A stretch of 64,000 nt of DNA, taken from Carnegiea gigantea. Lineage: Eukaryota; Streptophyta; Magnoliopsida; Caryophyllales; Cactaceae. The translations under genes were made by a program, and so were the position numbers. Shown here in pieces: positions 23,593-35,374 of the stretch. The stretch's first letter is position 1, and each line of letters opens with the position of its first letter. Location: positions 567,501 to 631,500 of the forward strand of contig JAKOGI010000343.1 in assembly GCA_029747015.1 (NCBI GenBank). Reading direction: 5' to 3'. Below the pieces are notes generated by a model. That model did not search any database. It was not told where the DNA came from and saw nothing but the letters and a program-made list of their open reading frames with translations.

Positions 23593-24014
23593 CATACCTC
23601 TTCTAAGGAGTGTTTGATGCATCACTAGTAGATCTTTTCTTGGACACAAATGAATATTGAGCTTCCATCTGCAAACATGTGAAAACGCAGTGCGATTCTG
23701 TTAGAACCTAGAATGCCAAACAAATTCATCGTTTTCTTTCGATCATGCGAATGAATTTCGAATTTGCTAAAACTTACCTCGATTTTATTTGCTTCAAACT
23801 TCAGTGGTGATTTTGTAAAGATTTCTTGATAAAATCGGTGAGCAAATGTAGCAGAATTTCTCCAATTGAAGCACGAAGTTAAGTGGGTTTTGGGAGAGCG
23901 AAACTGAGGGAAGTTTTTGGGTTGTGGTGCTTTGAAGTTGCAGCAGTTATGAGCTTTTGTTTTTTTTTTTTTAGGCGGCAGGTTATTCACTTTTTGCATG
24001 GTGGGGGCGCAAAT

Positions 24015-24079
24015 TAGGCAGTGGGTGGGCCCGGTTGTACAAATGCAATTGTATAACCAGGTGGACGGTATAATTACTG
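24015..24079 (-). repeat. Right terminal inverted repeat of the MULE
   Basis: Its reverse complement starts CAGTAATTATACCGTCC and aligns with the left end through ACAATTGCATTTGTACAACC. GTCTCTGG follows immediately at 24,080-24,087. Confidence 0.8.
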
Positions 24080-24087
24080 GTCTCTGG

Positions 24088-24233
24088 AAGGATGATAAAC
24101 TTCTATAGGTTGATATTGGCAAGAAAGACACATTGGATGGCAGTATACTTTGGATTTTTAGGTACTGTTGTGTCATTAGCATGCAATACATTTACTGCAA
24201 ATCACATAACTAAGGTGGTTAGATATCCTTTTC
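24088..24233. other. Short spacer between MULE and Harbinger element
   Basis: About 150 bp belongs to neither element. It is probably a sliver of the older DNA into which both inserted. No feature is seen. Confidence 0.5.
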
Positions 24234-25520
24234 TAAGGCCCTATTTGGATATAAGAAAATGAGGTGGAAAGAAAGTTGACGGGGAAAAAATGAGGAGGAA
24301 AGTCATTTTCTTTCTTTAGCTTGGAATAGAGAAAAATACAAGGAAAAAAAATTATTTTAATAAACTAAGAAAAGAAAAATATATCTTGTTAAGACCAAAA
24401 TATAATCTCCAAGTCACCCTTTGACTCGCTAATTTTGTTACAGTTCCAAAGTTTTCATTCCAACACAAAATTCTACTTCAAACTCCCTAATTTCATTATA
24501 GTTCCAAATTTTACGAGAATTCATAAAACTTTACAACTCCAAATCAAATTATTCATTGAAAGTGCACCCTAAAATGCCAAACTCTCTCGCTACTCCAAGA
24601 ACTCATTGTCGAATTTGACTTTTAATCACAACTCATAACGAGCAACTAGGCAAGCAAGACATGCTCTAGCTGAGTTAGGGTCTGCCGAAAGAGCTTGATA
24701 GACCTTCATTTGTGATATCTCACTCAAACCTTCAACCTATAAACATAACAACAAACAGAGATTAGATTTCAGCCCATAAACATTGGGTGATAATGCTCCT
24801 TCAAATCAAGTATATGTCACAGCATACTCAAGTGAAATTAACAAGCACACAATAGGTAATACAAATAGCAATACAAACAACAATACCATCTATTTTCCAC
24901 CAAACAGCAATACCCTCTGTTTCTCCCTTCAGATCCATTGGAATTAACTCATTAGTGATAAATCATCATAGTCCTCCCCTCAAAGCCAAAACGGAAATGG
25001 AATTAAAAAATGAAAACATCAATTTTGTTGCCATGCAGAAGCAACTTACAAGAGCCTGCTCGAAAATGATTTCATTTTGTGCTTGACCCCAAACAAAAAA
25101 ACAGGCAATTAGACAGATATAGACAGTTACGTGTTATAGTTCTGATCTTCCTATAGAACACATTAATAGACCACAAATAGACATTTCATGGTGATAAAGC
25201 AACTCACTAGGGATAAATCACCATAGTCCCTTCAGATCCATTGGAATCATTTTTATTTGGGGGTCAAGCAAGTAAATAAATATTTCACTCAACTGTAATC
25301 AAGCACACACCTATAGCTGAAATGTAATCAACAGATCCAATGGCAGTGGTAACAATTAATAGAGCTAGGTAAGCTAATGCTAGCAATAGAATGACTGGTG
25401 TTTCTCCCTTTAGATCAAACAAATATTAAGTTGCTCTTCGCTATATTTTTCAGCTCAGTAACATCAAATAGCTAGAGTGTGACCCTCTGTTTTTTAGCTC
25501 ACAGCATACACCATTTCAGA

Positions 25521-26416
25521 TCAAACAAATATTAAGTCACATGACACTTTCCAAATGTCGGTGACAGGAAAGATCAAAATGAGAAAATCAGGAAGGAAAA
25601 AAAAAAGATGGAATTTAGACGGAGCTATTGCCTTTGTAATGTCATCATAAAGTTGCTCTTCACTGCAATTTCTTAAGTTGCCTTTCTCAAGAGGCATTGC
25701 TACCACATCTACACCCGATCTAAGGGATCTCAACTCCTCACACACGAACTTTATTACCTTACTCTTTGATTTCTTGGTCTTCACTTAGTCTTTCTAGGGA
25801 AGCGCATATGAAGATTCTTCATTAGTAAGAATCGAAGAAGTATCCTCACTTGAGCATGCTGCTTCTTTTCTTCGCTGACGCTGCTTTTCTTTTCGCCAGT
25901 TGCACTACTTCTAGTTGCTCTATCTTTCCCGAAGAGAAGGTCCAACTTGTAGAAATTTGGCACACGTTTGTTACGAAATGTTTTTGCATCTGGAGTTGCC
26001 TACACAAGGATAATAAAATGAAAAATTACAATTTCATCAAGAGTATAAAACTTGAAAGGAATCCTCATATTTTCCTACCGTAGGATAGGTTTGCCACACT
26101 TCTAGGGGTACCTCTATCATTTGAGTGGACTCTATGTAACCAAAACCACTTTGGGATAAAACTTTTTGAGCATCAATATGCCTTTTTTTCAATGTTTTAA
26201 GCCTATTTTTCACATTTGAAACTGAAAAACCTAACTTCCCAAATTTAGAGCCCCCAACTTAGCAACACTTGTAAAAGCAGTGCTCGCAAATGTGCTGCCT
26301 ATTTTCTGCCCTTTCTCCATTTGTTCTAACAAAGCATCAACCAAGACTAGATCCATCTTGTCAGACCAAGTGAAGTTCTTCTTTCTGATTGTGTACATGA
26401 TCAGACATTCAGACAT
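25521..26416 (-). pseudogene. Myb/SANT-like second gene of PIF/Harbinger
   Basis: The first exon (26,060-26,416) has FTWSDKMDLVLVDALLEQMEKG, the plant Myb/SANT-like signature. After a frameshift come VSNVKNRLKTLKKR, LSQSGFGY and EVWQTYPTVG, in family order. A donor near 26,085 (ACG|GTAGG) leads to a second exon from about 25,995 with DAKTFRNKRVPNFYKLDLLFG, the conserved downstream block, then a basic Ser-rich tail. Harbinger transposition is known to need such a Myb-like partner that brings the transposase to the nucleus and the ends. It lies downstream of the transposase in the same direction. Stops and a frameshift make it non-functional. Confidence 0.82.
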
Positions 26417-26573
26417 GCTGTTCTATTTTCTAAAGCATTATTTAAAATAGCAGATATTCAGATATGTTGCTTTGCACCTCATCAGAAAACACCAAATTAG
26501 AAAACAGTGTCAAAAAATAGCATCAAAAAATAGCATCTCATCAGAAAACAACAAATCAGAAAACAATAGCAAA

Positions 26574-27960
26574 TCAGACAACAACATCAGAGAACAGTAA
26601 ATCACAGAACAACATCTCATCAGAAAATAACAAATCAGAAAATAGCAATCTGTACATGAAAATAAACAACGTACCTACTATTGGGCCATTAATGTAGTCC
26701 ATCCACATAGCATTAGCTAAGCTATCTTTGAATTCTTCCATTTCTCTACGCTCACTTGTTGAGTTTGAAAGATGAGCACCATACAATTTGTTAAAAATAA
26801 GTAATTCACGATCAACCTCTTCTATGAGCTCCCTATCTGGATCAACACCCATCAAATAGTTATGCAATATGCATGCAGCAAGCACAATATCAGCTTCTGT
26901 GCATACGGAGTAGAATGGCTATCCCACTACCTAACATTGCAAACCTCTTCTTTGAAATGCCAAAAGTCTTTCTTTTGCATTTTGAATAAGAAAAATGCCT
27001 ACAGTTTAATATTTCTCTAGCATTTTGTGAAGTAAGCATGCCATATTCTTTCGAATGGTAGCGAGCTTTTCTATAGGGAGTCAAGAACCCACGCCTCAAT
27101 TGGTACCCTAAATCAACAGGATAGTACTTTCCATTAGGAACTTCTAACCTATCAATTCTATTTTCTAAAGCACTATTTAGAACTCTTGAATCAGAAGCAA
27201 AACCATCCCAACTCGATAAAACATAAGTGAACCTCAAATCAAACCCACAAGCTGCGAGAACATTGATGGTGGGGTATTGCTTTCGCCCTCGATATCTTTG
27301 AACCACATCGCTTGGTGCTTTTACATGCAAATGTGAATCATCAATCGCACCAACACAATCCTACCTAAAAAAATTGCTAAATTTATTAGAATCTTATTTT
27401 ATAATAAAGGTAACAATGGAATGAGCATTACTCATTTTTTGACATTTACCTTGAAATAAGGAAAGAACCTCGGGCTGTTTGCAATCTCAGGAGGGCATTC
27501 AAAACCATCTGTTTGCTTTAAAATATTGATTCTATGGAAATGATGGCCTTCAAAACATTGTGCAAATGACTACTCACTATTTTCTTCGAGCGCCAATAAT
27601 CTAACTTTATATAATAATTTCTCATGTTATGTCCAATAAAGTTGAGAAACTTGGCAACCTGTGCCTCGACTGCGCTAAAACAAGTATTTCTCAATCTCCC
27701 TAAATTGCGTAATATGCAAACTAATCTAGCAAAGGCATCCTTTCCCATGCGAAGCTCATTACGACAATCTTGCTCCTCTTTTTGCGTGAGCCTACTCAAG
27801 TGAAATTGACGACGAATATCCCCTTCACCAATTTCGAAAAGTGGCCTATCAACATGACTCTTGAGACATGCAATAGATGCTATTAGACTAGACGCACATG
27901 CACTATAAATAACAACACTAGCTGCTACCCATTTTCTAAGCTTCTCGCACTCATCTATCT
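26574..27960 (-). pseudogene. PIF/Harbinger DDE transposase (DDE_Tnp_4 type)
   Basis: The N-terminal part (27,518-27,799) has CRNELRMGKDAFARL, FLNFIGHNMRN and HLHNVLKAI, all PIF landmarks. FECPPEIANSPRFFPYFK follows, then a short intron (donor near 27,455, acceptor near 27,365). The catalytic part (26,890-27,350) has GAIDDSHLHVKAP with the first Asp, YRGRKQYPTINVLAACGFDLRFTYV, FASDSRVL with the second Asp, and GKYYPVDLGY. At the third acid the frame reads KRKTFG where the family has a Glu; two compensating one-base changes appear to displace it. The end, ACILHNYLM, matches the family C-terminus. Stops interrupt the frame. Confidence 0.9.
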
Positions 27961-30085
27961 ATGGAAACAATAACATACATGATGGTTATATTTATTCTAA
28001 TTACAAAGTCAAATTGGATACAATTGGATAACTAAATAAGCTGATGCAACAAGCTGATAAAATCAGTATGAAGATAGGATTCCATCAACACCTTCCTGAA
28101 AATCAGTAATTAGATGAAATAAGCTGATAAAATCATTTTAGGATTGTTTCATTCTGATGAAACAAATTGATCACCAAAAGGAGGGTAATTGACAATAGCC
28201 TTCCTCACCTAACACATAGGGGATTGCCCTGCTCAAGCTAAGTTACTTAAACACAAAAATTTAGATGCCCTTCTCTAAATAACAAGCTAACATATAGGGT
28301 TTGTAGCCAAAATTGTTGCTGGAGAAGCTTAGAAACCAGTGGGAATCAATATAGGATAATTTATCAGTAATGGTAAAATTTAACTCATAAGATTACCTCA
28401 GATTCTTCATTGATATTAGCTTGTAGATTAGACAAACTCCTCCAAGGCATGAAAAGTGCATCTTACTCTTCGATGCCATCCCCAAGCTACGACGATTTAA
28501 CAACTAGATAGTTTAAATTTCTTCTTATGGATGATTCATCAGAGGCTAAGCGCTTGATAGATGAGCCAGTGGGAACTTTGGGGCGATTGACAAGAGGGAG
28601 TGAAGTGTTTCTTGGCTTGTTCGATGCCATGGACTACTCAATCTGCTGCCAGCCTATCACAACCACATAAGGCACCACACAACACAATCAATGAGACCAT
28701 ACAAATGAAGCTCAAACATCATGACATTATAGTGAAAAACTATAGAGTTCTGAGCAAGATTCAGATTGAAAATCATCTGACAGAGGTTCCCATGAATAAA
28801 GGATCAATCATTGGCCTAGTTATGCATTACTCTCAATTCAATTTTCAAACTAAGAAAATGAACGAAATATCCGCTATAATCAAATTATGCCAACAAGCAT
28901 CCACAATCCTTTAAGACCCAGAAACGTTGTCATTTCAATGATGAATTATATAACTGATTATTCAGAATCTAAATTGAACCCATATATAATCGATCATCCC
29001 AATTCCCAACAATGATTGACCTATCTCAGACCAAGATCAGAACATCCTTTTTTGATTATCCAGTACAGAAATATTTTAAAAATCCATAACAAAAGATAAT
29101 CAATTCCACCATCAACGCAACAGGGAATAAATAACAGAAAAAAACCAAATTACAATGCCCAGCTAAAAGCACGACTCAAGTAGTTAATATTAAGGAAAAA
29201 ATCAAATTACAACAGAAGAAAAATAGCAAAGATCAACCCACTGACTAAACCAATGACTACCCTTTAAACAAAATGATCGAAGTGAAAAGGGGTAATGAGG
29301 ATTACCTTAAAGAGTATAATGGCTAACCCTCTGTGTTCAATTAGTATATAAGCAAGATCTAATAGAGACCCAAATCTGCAATCAAGAGATCTTAGAAGAA
29401 AATCAGCTCCTTTAGTGTGTGTGACAGATAGTGATCTCAGTGCGAGTTTAGAAGAACAGATAACAGAGAGAACAATCTAAATAGAGAGAGAAAGAGAGAG
29501 AGAGATAACTTCAATAGGAGAGAGAAAGAGAACACAGACACGAAGTGAGGGAGATAACTAGAACCGTAACAAATTAAGAAACAGATAAAAAGAGTAGAGC
29601 ACAGCGCCAAACTGAGCCAAATTCATGCCATTGTAGAAAAAAAACTTGGGTTTTCTAGGTTTTTGGTTCCTGGGGCGAGAGGGATGGAACCCTAATTTTG
29701 CCCATCAATGAAACCCTTAAATCAACATGACATGAGGGGAAGAGAGAGAGAGTTACTGAATTATAGACAAAGAACATCGCCGGAGTAGAGCATTGTCGGA
29801 GGAAATCTTCACAGCCGGAGGAGGTGAGGAGAAAGTGAGGGCTGTAAGGAGAGAGAGTGAGAGTCGGGAGCCGATATGCAAAGGCAGCGTGATAGTTGAA
29901 GTGAGAGGAGGGGAGGGTTATAGGGTAAGATGACGAAGAATTTTCCAGCATTTTTCCTCACATTTTTGTGAGGAAAACATCTTGTACTAAATTTTTTTAA
30001 TTTTCTTCCAACTTTTCTCCCTTATTTTTTTCCTCTCATTTTTCCTCACTCCAAACGTCGGAAAGTTTTTAATTTTCCATTTTTT
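27961..30085. other. 5' region of the Harbinger element, no gene recognised
   Basis: This is upstream of the transposase on the minus strand. It has GA-rich simple sequence near 29,480-29,530. Open frames at 28,600-28,914 (+) and 29,655-29,951 (-) have no known motif. The region most likely holds leader sequence and promoter. Confidence 0.4.
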
Positions 30086-30125
30086 TTCTTTCCAAGCTAT
30101 TTTCTTGGGTCCAAACAGACCATAA

Positions 30126-30506
30126 GGCTCTGTTTGGTCCTAAGAGAATTTAGGGGAAAGAAAAGTTAAAGAAAACAATGTGAAGAAAAAAATAGGAAGA
30201 AAGTGAGTTCCTTTCTCTTCTTTAGATTGAGGGAAAAATGTAAGAATTTGGATCAAACAAATTTAAATGTTGATTAATTACTTCAAATCATCTAAGCAGT
30301 GCAAGGTTAGAGGAGGTTGGTAATTTTTCCAAACTTTCCTCACAAATTTATGAGAGAAATTTTATCACTTGCTACTAACAATTTTTTCACCTAATTTTCT
30401 CCATATTTTTGTTCCTTTGTGATTTTCTTTAAACTCAACACAAGAAAAAAGTTATATTTTCAATTTTTTTCCCTTTCCACCAACTTTTCAAGGTCCAAAC
30501 AAGGCC
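30126..30506. mobile_element. Tourist-like MITE, 381 bp
   Basis: The left end GGCTCTGTTTGGTCCTAAG pairs with the reverse complement of the right end, GGCCTTGTTTGGACCTTG. Both are flanked by TAA (30,123-30,125 and 30,507-30,509), and there is no coding capacity. The ends closely resemble those of the adjacent Harbinger element, so it is probably mobilised by that family. Its left TAA is also the right TAA of the Harbinger element. Confidence 0.88.
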
Positions 30507-30639
30507 TAAGTAGTGTTTGGTTGGAAGGAGAACAGTTTTTTCTAAAAAATCATTTTCTATGGAGATTGTTTTTCCCAAAAAAATTGATTTTCATCTAAGC
30601 TAAATCATTTTCTATGAAAAAAGGGGAAAACATCAACTG

Positions 30640-31081
30640 AACTATTTAAGTGGTGAAAAATGTTGACTAAATTGTCATAGTAGAGATAAATGTTGAGCAA
30701 ATAAATGAATGCTTAGCTTAAATTCATATTTGAACTTTTTAAATATTTTTTATCAGATAATCAAGTTTCAATCTAAGCCGTTGAAATTGTTTTAGTGACA
30801 AGAAAATCAATTGAATTGGTTAACTAGCAAAAAATGTTAATTTAATCATCGTGCGGAGAACAATGTTGACCAAATGAAGAAATATAATGCTCAAAAACCA
30901 GATTGGAGCTTCTTTCAATCTTTTCCATCAGATGATCAAGTTTCCATCTAAATAGCTAAAATTATTTTAGCATAAAACTATTGATGAATTGTTTAAGTGG
31001 GGAAAAATGTCAATGGAATTGTTGTAGTGGAGAAAAATGTTGACTAAATGAAGAAATGTGGAGTTCAAAATCTGAAGTTGA
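30640..31081. repeat. ~175-bp tandem repeats inside element A (left part)
   Basis: Successive units share AAATGTTGAC(C/T)AAAT, a CATCAGATGATCAAGTTTC-like stretch and a (G)TTTTAGTGACA-like stretch. About two and a half units are present before the LTR element interrupts. The array resumes at 36,730-36,960. Confidence 0.7.
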
Positions 31082-31903
31082 CCCCATATGTCTAACAATC
31101 TAATTTTTAGGTCTTAAGAATAGAGTTTAACCTAGGGTTTAGGATGGATTATTTTAGATTTTGTTTCATTTTGTAGCCACATTTCAAGTGTAATAAAGTT
31201 TTGATGTAATTGCCTTTCTTTCTCTCTCTCCACTCTTTATTTTCATTGAAGTTCTTACTTTGTTGAGTTTGATTTACTAGTTTAATGCCCAAATGTACAT
31301 ACTTTTGTTTCCTCATGGATAGAAATTAGTGTCTACCTCTGCTAATCATTCTTCTATTCCCTTATCTGCTCTTAATCTCTCATTCTATTTCTTCAAGAGT
31401 GCAAATTTCACACTCTTTCTCTCTCTTCTCCATCCTGGGATTTGAAAACCCATTTTTAAAAGTTTTAATTTTTGGATCTCAATAGGTTAGAGTAGGAGTA
31501 GTTGAGTTAGATGAGAACAAGTGGAGAATTCACCTCCAATCATCATCTACTTACTCTAACAATGGAGGTCAACCTCCATTGTTGGGTTATCAAGCCTAAG
31601 AGGAACTCCTTTTCCTCTTCCTTCTTTTAATAATAAATTTGTTGCTTTGTTAGTTAATTGGATGCTTTGCTAGTAATTCTTGATGTTTTGGGTTGATTTG
31701 CTAATTATGCTTTGTTTTATTTTAGTTTAATTAGTCATCTTCAGACTATAATTAGTGAGTAATTAGTTAATTAATCATGCTTAGTGACATTTAGAACTTT
31801 CTCCAGTTTAGAATTGGGGAAGAAAATAACTAGTGACTTGCTTTCAACACTATGATAGAGGATGACAAATTTTCACCCTACTCTATCCTCAAAAACTACA
31901 TCA
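31082..31903 (+). repeat. Left LTR, lacking U3
   Basis: It matches the last 822 bp of the right LTR, base count for base count, but the first ~530 bp of the right LTR have no counterpart. The match starts about 20 bases after the right LTR's TATA box, near the expected transcription start. Confidence 0.7.
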
Positions 31904-31908
31904 ACAAA

Positions 31909-31927
31909 TTCGCACTGTTATCGGGGA
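31909..31927 (+). promoter_or_regulatory. Primer-binding site of the gag-only element
   Basis: TTCGCACTGTTATCGGGGA a few bases after the left LTR resembles the Athila/Tat-type site TGGCGCCGTTGCCGGGGA. The Athila element at the end of this window has TGGCACTGTTACCGGGGATC, which is closer still. Confidence 0.6.
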
Positions 31928-32039
31928 TGGTGGTGTGAAATTAATTCACATCTAATAAATATACCCCCCTTTAGTTCATTGTGTGCTAGTGTAGTCTATT
32001 TTATTGTTTCTTTATTTTTTTTTCTCTTGGGTTATAGAG

Positions 32040-32900
32040 TAACTACTTATTTGGATAACGTTGGGAAATGCAAAAAACAAAAAGAAAATGTGAAAAACCC
32101 CAACAAATTGAAAAAATAAAAAAACCAAAAACTTGTGGCTCATTGGATGTTAATGATGGGCTTGGGAGTTTTGAGGAAACAAATGTGGTTAATGTTAAGC
32201 CTAAGTCCACTAAACTTGATGAGCCCATTCTTGAAAGAGTGGAACCCAACCCACAACGTTCATTGTAGGATCACTTATATCCTCCTCGAAATTCCCCATA
32301 ATCATGTTTTGACCCCCTTCTATTTCTAAAGATGTGACATTTGAGCATGATTAGGATTATGGTTGTATGCTTCCTAAATTTACGGGCATTGAAGATCCTT
32401 ATTTGTTTATTCGTGAGTTTGAGGAGGTGTCTTCATGATTCACATGCTTAGGGTACTAAGTGATGCTGTGAGGATGAAATTCATCCTCTTTTCTCTTAAG
32501 ATGATGCTAAGAGGTGGATGTATGGCCTTAAGGTTCGTTATATTAAATCATGAGATTCTTTTGTTGATGTTTTCCTTAAGAGATACTTTGTCACTAACAA
32601 GACCATTAGACTTGGGAATGAAATCCTCTCTTCTGTCCAACTTGAACATGAGCCTTTTTGGAAGTATATGGATAGGTTCAAGGAGTTACTTACCCAATGC
32701 CCTGACTATGGTTTAGAGACGTAGAATTTGTATCAAATAAGCTTATGAGAGTTTGGATGTGAGTACTAGGACAATAGTTGAGTCTATGTGTAAGGGGGAG
32801 TTTCATTGCAAGAATGCTAATGAAGCATGAGACTTTCTTAAGGATTTAAGCGATAAGGCATATAAGTAGGGGAAAACTAGGGAAGCCCCTAGTGTTGCAT
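32040..32900 (+). pseudogene. Retrotransposon gag-like gene, frameshifted
   Basis: Read across frames, 32,370-32,730 carries the plant Retrotrans_gag pattern: PKFTGIEDPYLFIREFEE, then a frameshift, then KRWMYGLKVR, DVFLKRYFVTNKTIRLGNE, FWKYMDRFKELLTQCPDYGL. The upstream part (32,068-32,268) is a Lys/Pro-rich N-terminal stretch. Downstream, a run of stops covers the rest of the usual gag helical region. Gag would have formed the particle that packages the RNA. The longest open frame in the track of this part (32,435-32,716) is partly a shadow of the real frame. Confidence 0.75.
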
Positions 32901-35360
32901 CTAAGATTTTTTTTGATAATGAAGGCAAGCCACGTAATGACTTCATTGCTTTAGAGGATACTACACTTTATTGTGAACATCAGCTTGAAGTTCCTCTTTT
33001 TCAACCACCTCATGCTCATGATTACATTTCTCCATCTTATTTTTATAATTTTCTCTAGGACTGGGGTTTGCTCATACTCTCACCCTTTTAATCAATTGCC
33101 TTTTGAGGGCATTAATGATACTACATTGTATCCCCTAATAATCAGCCGTCATCTTAAGATTAGGGATGCTCTTAGGGGTGATATGGTTTTAATGATGCAC
33201 CTTTTCTTTTGGCCCCCTTGAGAGAGAATGATACGATTGAGAAGCTAGTGGTTAACGCTAGTTGTGATTTTGAGCATGACATGATCATGGTTTCCAAGGA
33301 TATTTTTGTTGAGGAGGAGTATTCACTTGACGGAACTCATCTGGAGGACTCTTGCATTGAGGAGCATGTTGAGGTCATACCTCATGATTTGGAACTTATT
33401 TATCTAGTCTCTATTGAGTGTCCTCCTAAGTCCATTCCCATTCTATAATCTTACACCCGTTATCACTGTTTCACTCTTCTATGGATCCTTCAATGTCCAC
33501 CTTCCACGAGTCCTAGACTTGTATAATTTATGTCCCTAATTTAGAATGAACTGTTGTGCTTAATGTGACCATAGGACTTGAGGATTAGAAAGAGGATTTA
33601 GGATTCATGCCCAGTTTGTGCATTCATGCTCCCTGTGAGACTTCGAGGCCATTATCCTCTACATTGAGTGACGTTGGACATGTGTGTAACTCTTATGATT
33701 GGGCCCAATGCTTTGATAAGCTCAAGAAAGCTCTCAGTTCTATTCCGGTGACAAGCTTTTTTGGAACGTCCTCCTTTTTACTGAATGTTTGAATTGTTTT
33801 GAGGATTATTTAAGTTTATTTGATAAGTTGCTATGAGCTTTGGTAGGGACAAATACAAGTTGCAACTTCGTGATTCGATGGAGTGGCTGATGCTCCGTGA
33901 ACCTCCTCAACATCATCTGACTAAGGCATTAGTTTGGGTACAATTAGTCCCAACCTGGTATGATCATTCCACCCCTTTATTATTCTCCTTCTTTGTTTCT
34001 TTCTTTTGTACATAGTTGTGGATATTTAGGATTATGATTATGTGGGTGATTGATCTTGAGGAGAAATTTGGAATTCGTTGAGTTGAGTTGGCTATGATCA
34101 CCATTATTTGTTTTATGTGTTCAGCTATTACTAGTGTATTAGCTTGTAAGTCTTAATCTTTTGGTGATTCGGATTTTGGTTTTGTTTTTGATTTTGGTGG
34201 TATCCTAGTTTGTATATAATTTTGAGTTTGCGTTGGTTTCATGGGTGTATAGATTATACAATTGCTTCTTGGCGTCGCCTTAGTTCCCAAAGTGATGACA
34301 TTGTGGAGTTTTGGTGTGGGGGTAAGATGCCCATTCGTGGGGTTTTCATTCTTTCTTTGGCAATTGTGATTCCATGTTGCTAAGTTATTGAGTTGTAAGT
34401 AAACAGAGTTTGTATAATGAGATGTCTAGTTGGGGATGTAGATTTGATTTTTCATAATAATCCCGTCTCATATGTGTGCGTTTGTGGCTACCTTGCTCAC
34501 TTTACCGTCAATTTTTAGGGTCTTATTGTTAAATTGCCATGTGAGCCTTTTATTTGTCAAAGTTGCCATCTATGCTCTTGCAAAATGCAAAAAAAAAAAA
34601 AAAGAAGAATGAAGGAAAAAAATATAAAAAGTGAATAAAAACTCGGATACCAATGTTGAAAGCCACTATCCTTATTTTAGGTCTTTAATTGGCTTAAATA
34701 TGCGCTATTTTACTTGATTACGCATCTATTTTGGGCAATGAAACAAGTGATTTGCACAATCTAATAAAATCTCTTTTTAGGAAAGGCCTGAATATTTGTA
34801 AGTCAAGTGGTATTATTCTTGTTTGGTAAAATAAAAAAAGAAAAAAAAGAGCAAATAAAGTAATTAGACAAGGAAATGGGGATTATGTCAATGTTAGTAA
34901 CTTGATTCATAAGGATTGACACACATTTACACGTGCACTAAGGTGCACATATCATTGCATATTGTGTTTGGGGTGAAAAACGAGAGTCAAAATGCTTCTT
35001 TTGACTTAGTTATCTCTTAATTGTACATTCTATTTGTATATAATTTGGTGATTTGGTTACTAGGGTGATGCAATTGCGTAAGTTGAGTACATGATTTCCC
35101 CATAACCTGTATATATGTTTATATTTTGAAACAACCAAAAAGATTTCCTTTACTTTTGAAAAGATTTTTTATGGGTACTTCACTTGAAAATCCTCACGAG
35201 ACTTCACTCGTCCACTGGGGAAATCGAGTGGTTTAAAGGGCTTGTTGCATATACTGAATGTAATTATAATTCCTATGTGTGAGTTTGAATTTTTATTTTC
35301 TTATTTTTCATTTGTTTTTAGCTAGAATAGTTTGTTTTGCTCAAGGACGAGCAAAGTCTT
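32900..35360 (+). other. Internal 3' region of the gag-only element, decayed ORF then untranslated
   Basis: Fragments at 33,209-33,448 (Glu/Asp-rich), 33,607-33,792 (YDWAQCFDKLKKAL) and 33,833-34,015 (FGRDKYKLQLRDSMEWLMLREPPQ) read like a second, decayed coding region. They do not match RT, integrase or protease. From 34,020 to 35,360 I see no gene. An ACGAGCAAAG block precedes the polypurine tract, as in Tat-like elements. Confidence 0.5.
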
Positions 35361-35374
35361 CGTATGGAGGTATT

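Larger units (their letters stand above)
16383..23668 (-). pseudogene. Ulp1-like SUMO-protease-family gene carried by the MULE (broken)
   Basis: This is a multi-exon gene on the minus strand. A possible start, MEAQYSFVSKKRSTSD, follows an acceptor TTTGCAG at 23,669. Later exons are a Thr/Glu/Lys-rich part (21,563-21,760) and a Lys-rich acidic region (21,054-21,461). A domain typical of MULE Ulp1 proteins follows (20,377-21,050: GFVGMIAHFN, IGFGGFPHL, VTELPGDLCKWL, ITPMDVHITLALP). Next come FLAIKGWTTKKLWERVREER (19,555-19,834), a Pro-rich linker (18,520-19,050) and the C-terminal protease domain (WAAILNNLE at 17,377-17,724; KKHFFVFCFDLKEDRVDIINN at 17,215-17,350; RHMETYFGEGDKW at 16,637-16,821). 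The catalytic-Cys position reads DYE rather than DCG, and there are several stops and frameshifts. Ulp1 enzymes process SUMO; this copy could not. The exon model is approximate. Confidence 0.85.
12631..24079. mobile_element. Mutator-like element (MULE) with FAR1-type transposase and Ulp1-like gene, 11.4 kb
   Basis: The left end (TTATTACGTACAACCGG and onward) pairs with the reverse complement of the right end (TTATACCGTCCACCTGG and onward) over about 60 bp at roughly 75 percent by eye. Both contain ACAATT, CATTTGT and CCGG in register. The ends are bordered by GTCTCTGG on each side. Inside are a transposase on + at the left and a Ulp1-like cysteine protease gene on - at the right, converging near 16 kb. 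MULEs that carry Ulp1-like genes are known in plants (Kaonashi/KI elements). Both genes are damaged, so the element is not autonomous now. Arrays of a 21-bp repeat occupy many non-exon segments. Confidence 0.88.
24237..30122 (-). mobile_element. PIF/Harbinger DNA transposon, 5.9 kb
   Basis: The left end GGCCCTATTTGGATATAAG and the reverse complement of the right end TGGTCTGTTTGGACCCAAG align without gaps and continue into matching AAGAAAAT and GGAAAGAAA. TAA flanks both sides (24,234-24,236 and 30,123-30,125), the target preference of this superfamily. Inside, on the minus strand, are a DDE transposase and then a Myb/SANT-like gene, the two genes expected for an autonomous PIF element. Both are broken. 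Confidence 0.9.

Noticed and set aside
23625..24191. 188-codon minus-strand ORF spanning the MULE end
   Set aside because: It crosses the terminal repeat and target duplication and runs through a GTAAGT donor and TTTGCAG acceptor; the likely exon is only 23,598-23,668.
32435..32716. Stand-alone 93-codon protein
   Set aside because: It is mostly an out-of-frame reading of the gag domain after a frameshift.
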